Origin: Kibdelosporangium sp. MJ126-NF4
Lineage (GTDB): Bacteria > Actinomycetota > Actinomycetes > Mycobacteriales > Pseudonocardiaceae
DNA: 29,903 nt
Assembly: GCF_000826545.1 (NCBI RefSeq)
Contig: NZ_CDME01000006.1
Coordinates: 1-29,903 of the forward strand
Reading direction: 5' to 3'
Positions 16,001 to 24,177 of the stretch are shown here, piece by piece. The notes beneath the pieces were generated by a model. The model saw only the letters and a program-made list of their open reading frames with translations. It searched no databases and had not been told where the DNA came from. The translations under genes and the position numbers were made by a program. Position 1 is the stretch's first letter. Each line of letters starts with the position of its first letter.

Positions 16001-18271
16001 GAAGTCGACCGTGAGGTCCTCGCGTTTGGCCGGGCCGACGGTGACCGGCGGCGCGCAGCCGGACTTCGCGTCGGCGTCCGAGTCGGCGTTGTCCGAGCCC
16101 ACGTTGGCCACAGCGGGCAGGTAGCCGGTCGGCCAGCCGGAGAAGCAGACCTCGTAGCTGCCGTCGGGCAGTTCGCCCAGCAGGTACTTGCCGTCGGGGC
16201 CGGTCACCGTCTTGCGGGAGCCCGCGGTGACCGTGACACCGGGGACGCCCGGTTCGCCGGGGTCCTGCATGCCGTTGCGGTTGTTGTCCATCCACACCAG
16301 GTCACCCAGTGCGCTGGTCGGCGCGGTCAGGCCCGCGTCGACCGTGGTGTCCACCGAGCCCGCGCCGCCCGTGGTCACCGTGGCCAGTCCGGTCCCGGGG
16401 TCCACATTGGAGTCCGCGGCGCGGTTCGGGCCCGCCTGCCGCGCCGTCCACTTCAGCGACGGACCCGGTGGCGTGCCCGGTATCGCGGACGTCACCGCGC
16501 CGGTGACGTCGAACTTCAGGTTGTAGCAGGTATCCGCGCGGAGCCCGGCGCTGAACGTGTACTCGCCCTTGGCATTGGTGGTCTGCGCGGGCAGTGCCGC
16601 GCCACCGGCGCACGGCGCGGCGGTCACCTTGACGCCTTCCAGCGGCGGCTCGTTGCCGTCCTGGACGCCGTCCTTGTCGACGTCGAACCAGACACGGCTG
16701 CCCAGCTGCAGCGGCGCCAGGTCACACAACGCCTCCAGGTCGGCGAGGCTGTTGGCCTTGCCCCAGCCCTCCTTGTCGCCCACCTGGTACGTGCCGCCGC
16801 CCGGCCCGGCACTGGCCCTGTCCAGCCAGGTCGTACCGCCGAGCGCGGTCACCGGCAGCTTCGCCGAGCCCGGCACCAGCGCCACCGCGCCCATCGCGCC
16901 CTTGGTGTCCTTGAACGGATTCGTGCACTCCTGCTTGCACCCACGCTCCAGCGTCCCGGCGACGACCGCGTTGTACGCGCCGTTGCCGTTGGGTGCCTGT
17001 GTCTGCTGGCCGAGCTGGTCACCGAACCGGTCACGCAGGGCCAGCACCACGTCGCCGTTGCCCTCCACGGCCATGTTGGCCAGAAACGGCTGTGCGTAAG
17101 CGACATCGCCGCCGTTCGCGGCGAACTTGCCGAGCTCCCAACGGTCCAGCCACGCGTGCCAGGGAGCGCCGAGCTTCTTGGTGATCACCGCGCCGCCGAA
17201 GGCACTCTTCTGGAACGGCAGCACAACGGCCTTGAGGTCCTGCCCTGCGCACACGCCGCCGACGTACAGCACCCCGTCCTGTGTGGCGAGCGCACTCGGC
17301 CGCCAGTCGGCCGCGTTGGCGCAGCCCGACGCCGGGATGTCGTAGGAGCCGACCGGGGCCGACGCGGCCGGGACGGTGGCGTCGAAGACGTACAGCTTCC
17401 GGTCGGCCAGGTTCACCGCGTACAGCGCCGTCCCGTCCTCGGACATCTCCAGGTCGCCGAGGCCTTCCTTGCCCGGCACGGCGAAGAACGCGCCGTCGTG
17501 GCCGTCGGAGTGCTGGGAGACGCCCGCGCCGGGGACCGTGGCGAACTGGGATGTCGTGCCCGCGGGCGTGGTCGCGTAGATCGCGCCGGACCCGCCGGGG
17601 CCGTAGGGCGCGAGGCGTTTGGCGAACGCGCCGCTGAACAGGCGCTTGTCCTGTTTGCGGTACGCCAGGCCGAACACCGACCCGGTGTCAGCTTGCTTGG
17701 CGATCGCGGTCGGCGGTGGTGTGCCGCCGCGTGCGGTGAACGGGAACGTCACCAGCGAACGGGCCGCGGGGTCGTTGCCCGCCTTGGAGATGTTGCGCTG
17801 GCAGGCGGTGGCGAGAACCGGGTTGGCCTGGCAGTACCCGGACGGGTTCCAGACGCCCATGGTGATCGACGGGTTCGGTCCGCTGACGAACTCGGTCAGC
17901 CCGGACAGGCCGCCGGGCTTGTCGCTGCCGGTCGGAGCTGCGCGCAGGTGTGGCATGGTCGACGGGATCGCCGCGTCCACTCGGTACCGGCCACCGGAGA
18001 CCGGCCCAAGGTCGATCTTGACCACGCCGTCGGGGCCGGTCTTGCCGGTCGCCGTGCCACCGGCCGGATCGGTCACGGTCACCGGGACGCCGGGCACGCC
18101 GACTTCCAGCGCGGGCTCGTACGAGCCGTTCCCGTTGACGTCCCGAACCAGCCGGACGGTCAGCGTGCCGTCGGCCGGACCGGCCGCGCCGACGGCCGGG
18201 ACGGTCGGCGAGGCCACCAGTCCGGTCAGGACGAGACACCCGGCTGTCACCAGTCCGGCGACTCTGCTCAC
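13028..18271 (-). CDS. Giant SdrD-B repeat surface protein with LAKTG sorting signal
   Basis: A 1747-residue wall-anchored protein. A signal peptide (about 1-30) is followed by one SdrD-B-like domain (about 33-105), a roughly 400-residue region with beta-propeller character (GLGDLEMSEDGTALYAVN and similar blades), and eleven consecutive SdrD-B domains. Each repeat opens with a variant of NRIGDLVWxDxNRNG, runs through GEPGVPGVTVTAG and YLFDDLPDGxYxVCF, and ends near VTVGPGxRxxLTVDAGL. The Asp/Asn loops suggest calcium-stiffened Ig-like modules. The C-terminus has LAKTG at 1715-1719, a hydrophobic helix and SRRRTE: a sorting signal of the LAxTG type used by actinobacterial class E sortases. No sortase gene lies nearby. 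The start is GTG 18271 with AAGGAG five bases upstream. A role in adhesion or aerial-cell surface structure is inference. Confidence 0.93.
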   Translation of the reverse strand: MSRVAGLVTAGCLVLTGLVASPTVPAVGAAGPADGTLTVRLVRDVNGNGSYEPALEVGVPGVPVTVTDPAGGTATGKTGPDGVVKIDLGPVSGGRYRVDAAIPSTMPHLRAAPTGSDKPGGLSGLTEFVSGPNPSITMGVWNPSGYCQANPVLATACQRNISKAGNDPAARSLVTFPFTARGGTPPPTAIAKQADTGSVFGLAYRKQDKRLFSGAFAKRLAPYGPGGSGAIYATTPAGTTSQFATVPGAGVSQHSDGHDGAFFAVPGKEGLGDLEMSEDGTALYAVNLADRKLYVFDATVPAASAPVGSYDIPASGCANAADWRPSALATQDGVLYVGGVCAGQDLKAVVLPFQKSAFGGAVITKKLGAPWHAWLDRWELGKFAANGGDVAYAQPFLANMAVEGNGDVVLALRDRFGDQLGQQTQAPNGNGAYNAVVAGTLERGCKQECTNPFKDTKGAMGAVALVPGSAKLPVTALGGTTWLDRASAGPGGGTYQVGDKEGWGKANSLADLEALCDLAPLQLGSRVWFDVDKDGVQDGNEPPLEGVKVTAAPCAGGAALPAQTTNAKGEYTFSAGLRADTCYNLKFDVTGAVTSAIPGTPPGPSLKWTARQAGPNRAADSNVDPGTGLATVTTGGAGSVDTTVDAGLTAPTSALGDLVWMDNNRNGMQDPGEPGVPGVTVTAGSRKTVTGPDGKYLLGELPDGSYEVCFSGWPTGYLPAVANVGSDNADSDADAKSGCAPPVTVGPAKREDLTVDFGIRPPNRLGDVVWSDLNRNGLFDADEPPVPGVTVTTGSLTTVTGVDGKYVFDKLPDGTYTVCFDLKNLPSAYLDFQPTRPDQGGDDALDSDADLVSGCSAPVTLNAGSAENLSVDAGLVSPVNRIGDFAWSDLNGDGRQDPGEPGLAGVQVTMGARQAITAADGRYVFEGMPDGKYVVCFTPFSDYQFVTPNTGDDAKNSDADQKSGCAPEVTVGPGNRTVMTVDAGFTAPEQSIGDLVWSDANRNGLLDTGEPGVPGVTVTAGALKATTGADGKYLFTRLPEGEHTVCFTAPGDLQFTKPNAGDDGMDSDADPASGCAAPVRLGPGNRSVHTVDAGLSAPANRIGDLVWADTNRNGRYDSGEPGVAGVAVTAGSLKTTTGADGKYLLSEMPDGKYKVCFAVEGYKLGAGVDQSGCAPEVTVGPGSRSVLTVDLGLLPPPNKVGDLVWRDTNRNGVLDQGEPGVPGVTVTTGAFTTVTGRSGEYLFPDLGDGKHVVCFTLKDDLQLTKPFAGAADKDSNADPASRCAPPVTLGPGNREDLTVDAGLMSPMNRIGGVLWLDRNRNGAQDAGEQPAPGVQVTLGGTRRTSTTDASGRYLFDDLPDGTHQVCFGGHQDFTAACAPDVALGVGKREVLQVNAGLTAPPNRIGDLVWLDANRNGTHDPGEQGLPGIAVFAGATKTVTDAAGKYLFDDVPDGAYRICFDVPKKYLFTQADGCADTVTVGPGKRSVLSVDAGLRPPNRLGGMVWLDTNGNGVAEPDEKPVTGHLVTVGTHKVLTGPDGRYVVEDLPDGRYTACFARYGEHQAVAVDPQTWCTAPTRLYADKWEDLALNVGLVSPRNRIGDYVWLDRTRDGLQDPGESGAANVTVILQSADAKEMRRAATDRNGRYLFDGLPDGSYTVCLPKTELKGYVITGKDAGEDSRDSDVDQTNGCGKPITVGVVAREVLTADIGLMQPKALAKTGSSLGWLITGGIGILAIGLLLLLSRRRTE

Positions 18272-18499
18272 AACAGCTCCTTTTCCTGCGACATCAAGGA
18301 AAAGTTAGCTGTTGACCATGGCAGGGATAACGCTGCGGCAACCGTGCTTCACGCTCGGTGTCCGGGTCGGCGAACACGCGGTCGCTCCAAAGTGGAGCGC
18401 CGGAGGCCGATCTGCCGGACCGTGACCGGCACGGCCACGGCAGGGCGCGGCGGGACGTCCCGGAAGTGCTCAAACCACCCGTTCGGGGAGCCTGCTCCG
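18272..18499. other. Intergenic region upstream of the repeat protein
   Basis: No gene is supported. A perfect 7-bp inverted repeat, CGCTCCA-aag-TGGAGCG, lies at 18383-18399, and a 12-base palindrome cgggacgtcccg at 18451-18462. They could be an operator for the repeat protein or terminator structure for the thioredoxin gene; the sequence does not decide. Confidence 0.35.
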
Positions 18500-18937
18500 C
18501 TAGCGCGTGTCGCGCTCAGTCCCGGCGTGCCGCAGGTGCGGGCGCAGCGCGTCGAGCAGCGTGTCCCGTTTGGGCACGCCGCCGACGCGCATCAGCTCCA
18601 CGCCACGGGAGTCCACGGCGAGCGTGGTCGGCGTGGACAGCACCCCGAGCGACGAGGCGACCTCGGGGTGGTTGGTCACGTCGAAGTCGACGTGCCGCAG
18701 GCCGTCCACCTTCTCGGCCAGGTCGGCCAGCAGGATCCGGGTGTGCCTGCACGGCGCGCAGAACGTCGTCGAGATCTGCAGCAGCGTCACCGGGCTGTCC
18801 GGATCCACCAGTTCACGCAGCTCAGCAGGCAGCATGATGCCCTTCGCAGTCCGAACCCGGCCCTGTCGGCGGCGCCAGAGGATGCCGACCACGCCCGCCA
18901 CGGCGAGCGTGCCGATCAGCACCCAGACACCGGTCAT
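18500..18937 (-). CDS. Membrane-anchored thioredoxin-like protein (ThiX-type)
   Basis: A 145-residue protein with one N-terminal membrane helix (residues 3-21), a basic stop-transfer patch WRRRQGRVR, and a thioredoxin domain from about 35. The redox motif is FCAPC with C60 and C63, and the cis-proline loop is LSTPTTLAV. The fold is oriented by the RRR patch toward the cytoplasm. The start ATG 18937 overlaps the stop of the lmeA-like gene as ATGA. From memory M. tuberculosis thiX (Rv0816c) is the homologue in the same position. Substrates are unknown; proximity to rhodanese and mycothiol genes suggests thiol redox maintenance. Confidence 0.88.
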   Translation of the reverse strand: MTGVWVLIGTLAVAGVVGILWRRRQGRVRTAKGIMLPAELRELVDPDSPVTLLQISTTFCAPCRHTRILLADLAEKVDGLRHVDFDVTNHPEVASSLGVLSTPTTLAVDSRGVELMRVGGVPKRDTLLDALRPHLRHAGTERDTR

Positions 18938-19854
18938 CCCACGAGGCCTCGCAGCTTCACGTTCTCCGCCTTGCCCTTCAGCGAGATGGAGCCGGGGTCG
19001 ACCTGCACCGCCGTCGGCGTGATCGACACGGGCAGCGTGCCGGGGTCGAGCGGGGGCGGCGCGAACCGGGGCAGCAACTGCTTCTGCAGGGTGTCGGCGA
19101 TCAGGTTGTTGCCGATCGAGTTGGCCAGCGAGATCCGCTTCGGGGTGATCTGGATCTTCGCGTTGAGCAGCGAGACGATCGCGTACACCGCGATGTCGGT
19201 CGGCTGACCGGCGATGTCGATCTTCGCGCCGATCCGCACGCCTGCCGTGGTGTCCTCGGTCTCCAGCTTGAGCGCTTCCTGGTCGGCCTTGTCGTCCATC
19301 TCGTCCTCGGAGTTGCCCGAGGCCAGTACGCGTTTCTCGCTGACCGGCGCGATCGTCACGTTGGTGATGTCGTTGGTGCGGAAGCGCCCCTGGCCCGCCT
19401 GCTGCAGCGCCCGGTTGAAGTCCGCCTCCTTGACCCGCAGCTGGCCCTCGATCTCCTTGACCGCGATCGAGTCGGTCCGCCCGGCCAGCAGGTCCGACAG
19501 CGGGGCCTGCACCCCGCGCAGGTCCGCGTGCACCTCGACGTCCTTGAGGATGTCCTTGATCGGCACGCCCTTGGCGTCGACCGTGATGTGGTCGTACTCA
19601 CCGCCGAGGGCCTGGGTCAGGAACGGGAAGCCGCGCACGGTCACCGCGGGGTCGTCGGTGAGCTCGAACGCCGCCTTGGCCCGCTTGGACACCTGGTACT
19701 CGGCGACCGCGGCCGCGCCGAAGTCGATGCCGACCAGCAGGGCCAGCACGATCACGAGGGTGATGACCAGCGGACGCGTCTTCGATCGCTTCGGCTTCTT
19801 CGGCCTCGGCGGACTCGCCGCGGCGTTGTGAGCTGCGTTCGGCGCTGTCGTCAT
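18934..19854 (-). CDS. lmeA: LmeA-like DUF2993 phospholipid-binding protein
   Basis: A 306-residue DUF2993 protein. A polar, Lys-rich N-terminus (1-28) precedes a membrane helix (29-49); the rest is an extracytoplasmic lipid-binding domain with typical elements VRGFPFLTQALGGEYDHITV and, near the end, LPVSITPTAVQVDPGSISL. In mycobacteria LmeA (Rv0817c) maintains lipomannan elongation and binds phospholipids; a similar role in lipoglycan synthesis is inferred. The start is ATG 19854 with a GGTGG ribosome-like stretch. The product may be a membrane-anchored protein rather than one released by signal peptidase. It is divergent from glnR, as in mycobacteria. Confidence 0.9.
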   Translation of the reverse strand: MTTAPNAAHNAAASPPRPKKPKRSKTRPLVITLVIVLALLVGIDFGAAAVAEYQVSKRAKAAFELTDDPAVTVRGFPFLTQALGGEYDHITVDAKGVPIKDILKDVEVHADLRGVQAPLSDLLAGRTDSIAVKEIEGQLRVKEADFNRALQQAGQGRFRTNDITNVTIAPVSEKRVLASGNSEDEMDDKADQEALKLETEDTTAGVRIGAKIDIAGQPTDIAVYAIVSLLNAKIQITPKRISLANSIGNNLIADTLQKQLLPRFAPPPLDPGTLPVSITPTAVQVDPGSISLKGKAENVKLRGLVG

Positions 19855-20152
19855 GCCACCACCTGTATCGATGTTTCCTTACTGGACGTGTCAGCACATG
19901 TCTGGTTCAGCCGAGCCGCGATCCGGTTCTGCCGCGCACGCCACGCGATGCGCAGTCCAGGATAGGCGTCCCCCATATGGTGCGTGTCATGTCCGCCCAC
20001 CAGGTGGTTCTTCCTGGTCGAACGGGTGCTCACCGCGGTCGTGACCTGCCCCACGTGTGTGAACCGTGTGTTACGAACAGGGGATTTTCCGGCCTCGATC
20101 GCTATTCTGCTCGGTAGCCGCGTGAATCTGCCCCAGAGAGACGGTGGCCGTC
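19855..20152. other. Divergent intergenic region lmeA / glnR
   Basis: No gene is supported in these 298 bp. A TATTCT box at 20103-20108 could be a -10 for glnR, giving a leader of about 37 bases. The stretch around 20060-20085 contains gtgtgaaccgtgtgttacgaac, loosely like GlnR half-sites, but too weak to call. Confidence 0.35.
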
Positions 20153-20878
20153 ATGAGCCTCGACCTGCTGTTGCTGACCGCGGACCCAGAGCCGGGTTCG
20201 GTGCTCTCCTCGTTGATGCTGCTCCCGCACGCCGTGCGCACGCAGCCACCCGAGGTCACTGCGCTGCTCGACGCGGGTTCACGTGACGCCGTGCTCGTCG
20301 ACGCCAGGACCGACCTCGCGGGCGCCAAGAGCCTGTGCCGACTGCTGACCAGCGGTGGCGACTCCGCGCCGGTGATCGCGATCGTCAGCGAGGGCGGCCT
20401 GGTGGCCGTGACCTCGGACTGGCGGGTCGACGAGATCCTGCTGCCGACCGCGGGCCCGGCCGAAGTGGACGCCAGGCTGCGGCTGCTGACCACGCGCGGC
20501 CCGGCGGGCCAGGGCAACGGCGACGGCGCGATCCGGCTCGGCGAGCTGGTGATCGACGAGGCCACCTACATGGCCAGGCTGCGCGGCCGTCCGCTCGATC
20601 TGACCTACAAGGAGTTCGAGCTGCTGAAGTACCTCGCGCAGCACGCGGGCCGGGTGTTCACCCGCGCCCAGCTGCTGCAGGAGGTCTGGGGCTACGACTT
20701 CTTCGGCGGCACCAGGACGGTGGACGTGCACGTCCGGCGGCTGCGCGCCAAGCTCGGCATCGAGCACGAGCAGATGATCGGCACCGTGCGCAACGTCGGC
20801 TACAAGTTCGTCCAGCCGCCCAAGGCGGGCACCTCCTCGCCGGTGGCGGAATCAATCAGCTTCGACGTGGTTCAGTAA
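20153..20878 (+). CDS. glnR: Global nitrogen regulator GlnR
   Basis: A 241-residue OmpR-type regulator. The receiver-like N-terminus ([18 protein letters not shown]) is atypical: D50 is in place (VLVDARTD) but the rest of the phosphorylation pocket is incomplete, as in known actinobacterial GlnR, which dimerises without a dedicated kinase. The C-terminal winged helix contains [20 protein letters not shown], then [20 protein letters not shown] and [14 protein letters not shown]. GlnR controls ammonium assimilation, nitrate and urea use. The start is ATG 20153, which matches the family N-terminus; GTG 20144 is possible. mshD follows after five bases. From memory Rv0818 is the M. tuberculosis counterpart. 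Confidence 0.93.
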   Translation: MSLDLLLLTADPEPGSVLSSLMLLPHAVRTQPPEVTALLDAGSRDAVLVDARTDLAGAKSLCRLLTSGGDSAPVIAIVSEGGLVAVTSDWRVDEILLPTAGPAEVDARLRLLTTRGPAGQGNGDGAIRLGELVIDEATYMARLRGRPLDLTYKEFELLKYLAQHAGRVFTRAQLLQEVWGYDFFGGTRTVDVHVRRLRAKLGIEHEQMIGTVRNVGYKFVQPPKAGTSSPVAESISFDVVQ

Positions 20879-20883
20879 CAGAT

Positions 20884-21723
20884 GTGATCGAACTCGTCTG
20901 GCGTTCCACCCTGTCCGAGCTGGAGACGGCGCAAGTCCGCGAGCTGCTGGCGTCCGACGAGGCCGGTCTCGACCTGCCCTCCGGCGGTGAGCACCTGCTC
21001 GCCGTCCAGGACGGAGTGGTCGGCTACGCGCACGTCGACACCGCCGGTGACCAGTGGGGCAACGAGGTCGCCGAGCTGGTCGTGCATCCGGGTTACCGTA
21101 GGCAGGGTATTGGCGAGCGACTGTTCGCGGCGGTGACCGAGCGTGCCCGGCCGCTGCGGATCTGGTCGCACCGCGACCATCCCGGCGCTGCCCGGCTGGC
21201 CGAGAAGCACGGCCTCCGGCGAGTCCGTGAGCTGCACCGGATGGGGATGGACTTCGGTGCCGAGGAGTTCGCCGAGCCCGTACTGCCGGACGGGGTGCGG
21301 CTGCGCGCGTTCGTGCCGGGGCAGGACGAGGACGCCATGGTCGCGGTGAACGCGCGGGCCTTCTCGTGGCACCCCGAGCAGGGCGGGCTGACTGCTGACG
21401 AGGTCAGGAACACCGAGCGGGAAGCCTGGTTCGACCCGGCCGGGTTCTTCCTCGCGGTCGACGGGCAGGACAGGATCCTCGGCTTCCACTGGACGAAGAC
21501 GCACCCCGACTCGACCGGCGAGGTCTACGTCGTCGGGGTCGACCCGGACGCGCAGGGCGGCGGACTCGGCCGGGCGTTGACCGTCGCCGGGCTGCGTCAC
21601 CTGCGAGGACTCGGACTGCCGCGGGTGATTCTCTACGTCGAGAGCGACAACGCGGCGGCGATCGCTGTTTACCGGAAGTTGGGCTTCGGGCTACTTGACG
21701 CAGGGGTGCAGTACGCACGGTAG
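20884..21723 (+). CDS. mshD: Mycothiol synthase (acetyl-CoA:Cys-GlcN-Ins acetyltransferase)
   Basis: A 279-residue tandem GNAT enzyme catalysing the last step of mycothiol synthesis, N-acetylation of Cys-GlcN-Ins. The N-terminal GNAT domain has VVHPGYRRQGIGERLFAAV (acetyl-CoA loop) and the C-terminal domain VDPDAQGGGLGRALTVAG, followed by VILYVESDNAAAIAVYRKLGF. The N-terminal domain in known MshD is degenerate for catalysis. The start is GTG 20884, five bases after the glnR stop, so the pair is probably co-transcribed, as from memory in M. tuberculosis (Rv0818-Rv0819). Its presence marks the organism as a mycothiol-using actinomycete. Confidence 0.93.
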   Translation: MIELVWRSTLSELETAQVRELLASDEAGLDLPSGGEHLLAVQDGVVGYAHVDTAGDQWGNEVAELVVHPGYRRQGIGERLFAAVTERARPLRIWSHRDHPGAARLAEKHGLRRVRELHRMGMDFGAEEFAEPVLPDGVRLRAFVPGQDEDAMVAVNARAFSWHPEQGGLTADEVRNTEREAWFDPAGFFLAVDGQDRILGFHWTKTHPDSTGEVYVVGVDPDAQGGGLGRALTVAGLRHLRGLGLPRVILYVESDNAAAIAVYRKLGFGLLDAGVQYAR

Positions 21724-21815
21724 TCGCACGCTCAATCACTCTGTGCAAACCGCCAGGTCGCGGCAAAGTCACGGGCCCATTCCAATGGGGTAGCCCTGCT
21801 CACAATGGGTGCCTT

Positions 21816-21833
21816 GTTCACCTGCCGTTCACC
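21816..21833 (+). promoter_or_regulatory. PHO box upstream of pstS
   Basis: Two perfect GTTCACC repeats (21816-21822 and 21827-21833) are spaced 11 bases start to start, the known architecture of actinobacterial PhoP direct-repeat units. They end about 100 bases before the pstS start, indicating phosphate-starvation control by PhoRP. Confidence 0.88.
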
Positions 21834-21895
21834 TCTACAGGGTCGTCCGTTCGGTCTGGCTCCTTAGCGTCCCGGATCGAGCGGCGGGCTCGTCG

Positions 21896-21923
21896 CCAAA
21901 CGGCTCAAGCCAAACGGCTCAAG
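21896..21923 (+). repeat. 14-bp tandem direct repeat just before the pstS ribosome site
   Basis: The unit ccaaacggctcaag occurs twice without a gap, ending two bases before GGAGGA (21925-21930) and 13 bases before the pstS GTG. It lies in the 5' untranslated leader. Confidence 0.9.
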
Positions 21924-21935
21924 TGGAGGATCCAG

Positions 21936-23060
21936 GTGAAGATCAAGCGGCACGGTGCCGTGATCAGCCTCATCGCCGCCGGCGCGCTCGCGCTCACGGC
22001 GTGTGGCTCGGACCAGAACACCCCGCAGAGCGGTGGTAACTCCGGTGCCGCCGCGCCGACCGGCAGTGCCCAGGTGGACTGCGGTGGCAAGAACAGCCTC
22101 GTCGCCGAGGGGTCCAGCGCCCAGAAGGGCGCCATGGACGTGTTCGCCCAGCAGTACGGCCAGAAGTGCGCCGGGCAGAAGATCGCCTACACGCCGTCCG
22201 GTTCCGGCACCGGCATCAAGCAGTTCAACGGTGGCATCGCCGACATCGGCGGCTCGGACTCGCCGCTGAAGGAAGGCACCGAGACCGACGCGGCCAAGAC
22301 CCGCTGCAAGGGCGACCCGGCCTGGAACCTGCCGCTCGTGTTCGGCCCGGTCGCGGTGCCGTTCAAGCTCGACGGTGTCACCGACGTCACGCTGACCCCC
22401 GACGTGATCGCCAAGATCTTCAGCGGTGCGATCAAGACGTGGGACGACGCCGCCATCACCGCCGCCAACGGCGGCAAGGCCCTGGCTGCCAAGCCGATCA
22501 AGGTGATCTTCCGCGACGGTGAGTCCGGCACCACCGACAACTTCCAGCAGTACCTCGCCGCCGCCGCCCCGTCCTCGTGGACCAAGGGCGCGGGCAAGAA
22601 GTTCGTCGGCGGGGTCGGCCAGAGCGCGCAGGGTTCCGCGGGTGTGGCCGAGACGGTCGCCGCCGCCGACGGCACCATCGGCTTCGTCGAGTGGTCCTTC
22701 GCGCAGGACAAGAAGCTGAGCGTGGCCAAGATCGACAGTGGCGCGGGCCCCGTCACGCTGTCCGGTGAGACCGCGGCCAACGCGATCAAGGAAGCCAAGA
22801 TCAAGGGCGCCGGCAACGACCTCGTGCTCGACCTGAAGGCCCTGTACGCCAGCAAGGCCGCGAACTCGTACCCGCTCGTCCTCGCCACCTACGAGATCGT
22901 CTGCTCCAAGGGCTACGACGCGGACACTGCCAAGGCCGTGAAGGCGTTCCTGACCGTCGCCGCGACCAGCGCACAGGCCGGCCTGGCCGACGCCGGTTAC
23001 GTGCCGCTGCCCCAGGAGTTCCAGGAGAAGCTGCTGACCGCTGTCAAGGCGATCGCCTGA
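21936..23060 (+). CDS. pstS: Phosphate-binding lipoprotein PstS
   Basis: A 374-residue substrate-binding lipoprotein of the high-affinity phosphate ABC importer. The signal ends in lipobox L20-T21-A22-C23. Phosphate-binding elements visible are [35 protein letters not shown] and [12 protein letters not shown]. The start is GTG 21936 with GGAGGA at five bases. It is first in the pstSCAB operon, behind a PHO box and a 14-bp tandem repeat. A gap of 25 bases separates it from pstC. Confidence 0.96.
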   Translation: MKIKRHGAVISLIAAGALALTACGSDQNTPQSGGNSGAAAPTGSAQVDCGGKNSLVAEGSSAQKGAMDVFAQQYGQKCAGQKIAYTPSGSGTGIKQFNGGIADIGGSDSPLKEGTETDAAKTRCKGDPAWNLPLVFGPVAVPFKLDGVTDVTLTPDVIAKIFSGAIKTWDDAAITAANGGKALAAKPIKVIFRDGESGTTDNFQQYLAAAAPSSWTKGAGKKFVGGVGQSAQGSAGVAETVAAADGTIGFVEWSFAQDKKLSVAKIDSGAGPVTLSGETAANAIKEAKIKGAGNDLVLDLKALYASKAANSYPLVLATYEIVCSKGYDADTAKAVKAFLTVAATSAQAGLADAGYVPLPQEFQEKLLTAVKAIA

Positions 23061-23085
23061 CGAGACCGAGGCTGGCACACTCGCC

Positions 23086-24177
23086 ATGAGTGAGATCCGT
23101 AAAAGGTCTCCGCGCCCCGTCGCCACCGGCACTGCCGGTGCCCGGCGGGGCGGTTCGGCGACCGAGACAACAGCGGAGGCACCGATTTCGGTGGAACCCC
23201 GACCCAGTGATCCTCGGCCGCCATCGGCGGATCAACCGGCCAAGGTCGTCGTGCGCCCCGGCGACCGGATCTTCTCCGGCTTCGCCAAGGGCTCCGGCAT
23301 CCTGATCGTCGTCATCATCGCGGCGATCGGGGCGTTCCTGCTCGCGCAGGCGATCCCGTCGCTTGCCGCCAACAAGGCGAACTTCCTCTTCAGCCGCGAG
23401 TTCATCGCCGGTGACCCGAACAACCTCTCGTTCGGTGTGCTCGACCTGTTGCTGGTCACGGTGTACAGCTCGATCGTCGCGCTGATCATCGCGATGCCGA
23501 TCGCGTTGGGCATCGCCCTGTTCCTGACCCAGTACGCGCCGCGCAGGCTGGCTCGGCCGTTCGCGTACGTCATCGACCTGCTCGCCGCTGTGCCGTCGAT
23601 CATCTACGGCCTGTGGGGCGCGGCCGTGCTCGCGCCCGCGCTCGATCCCTTCACCAGCTGGCTGAACTCGGTGTTCGGCTGGTTCTTCCCGTTCAGCACC
23701 GGAAACGTGGACCGCAGCATCGGCCAGACGATCTTCACCGCGAGCATCGTGCTCGCCGTGATGGTGCTGCCGATCATCACCGCGATCTCGCGTGAGGTGT
23801 TCGACCGGACGCCCCCCATGCAGATCGAGGGTGCGCTCGCCCTCGGCGCGACCCGCTGGGAGGTGATCAGGACGACCGTGCTGCCGTTCGGCAAGGCCGG
23901 GTACATCAGCGCGTCGATGCTCGGTCTCGGGCGTGCGCTCGGCGAGACCATCGCCGTGATGATCATCCTGGCGCAGGCGGCCGGGGCCACCTTCGGCTGG
24001 AGCCTGTTCGACGGTGGCGACACGATCGCGTCGATGATCGCGCGCGCCGCGGCGGAGTTCAACGACCCGCGCACCGCGGGCGCGTACATCGCCGCCGGTC
24101 TCGTGCTGTTCCTGCTGACCTTCATCGTCAACGCGATCGCGCGGTCGTTCATCGTCGGGAAGAAGGAGTACGAGTGA
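23086..24177 (+). CDS. pstC: Phosphate ABC transporter permease PstC
   Basis: A 363-residue inner-membrane permease. After a polar, Pro/Arg-rich N-terminal extension of about 60 residues come about six membrane helices and the EAA-like loop [20 protein letters not shown] that contacts PstB. The PSIIYGLWG segment is characteristic of the family. The start is ATG 23086. Its TGA overlaps the pstA GTG as GTGA, showing translational coupling. The long N-terminal extension is common in actinobacterial PstC. Confidence 0.96.
   Translation: MSEIRKRSPRPVATGTAGARRGGSATETTAEAPISVEPRPSDPRPPSADQPAKVVVRPGDRIFSGFAKGSGILIVVIIAAIGAFLLAQAIPSLAANKANFLFSREFIAGDPNNLSFGVLDLLLVTVYSSIVALIIAMPIALGIALFLTQYAPRRLARPFAYVIDLLAAVPSIIYGLWGAAVLAPALDPFTSWLNSVFGWFFPFSTGNVDRSIGQTIFTASIVLAVMVLPIITAISREVFDRTPPMQIEGALALGATRWEVIRTTVLPFGKAGYISASMLGLGRALGETIAVMIILAQAAGATFGWSLFDGGDTIASMIARAAAEFNDPRTAGAYIAAGLVLFLLTFIVNAIARSFIVGKKEYE

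Noticed and set aside
13139..19207. A 2022-codon open frame on the plus strand, antisense to the giant repeat protein and its neighbours
   Set aside because: Its product is Arg/Val/His-rich low-quality sequence without domains; the minus strand carries a clear signal peptide, twelve repeats and a sorting signal. GC-rich repeat coding leaves the opposite frame open.
20060..20090. Possible GlnR autoregulatory site before glnR
   Set aside because: Half-sites resembling gTnAC/GAAAC are present but the spacing and bases fit poorly; too weak to call.
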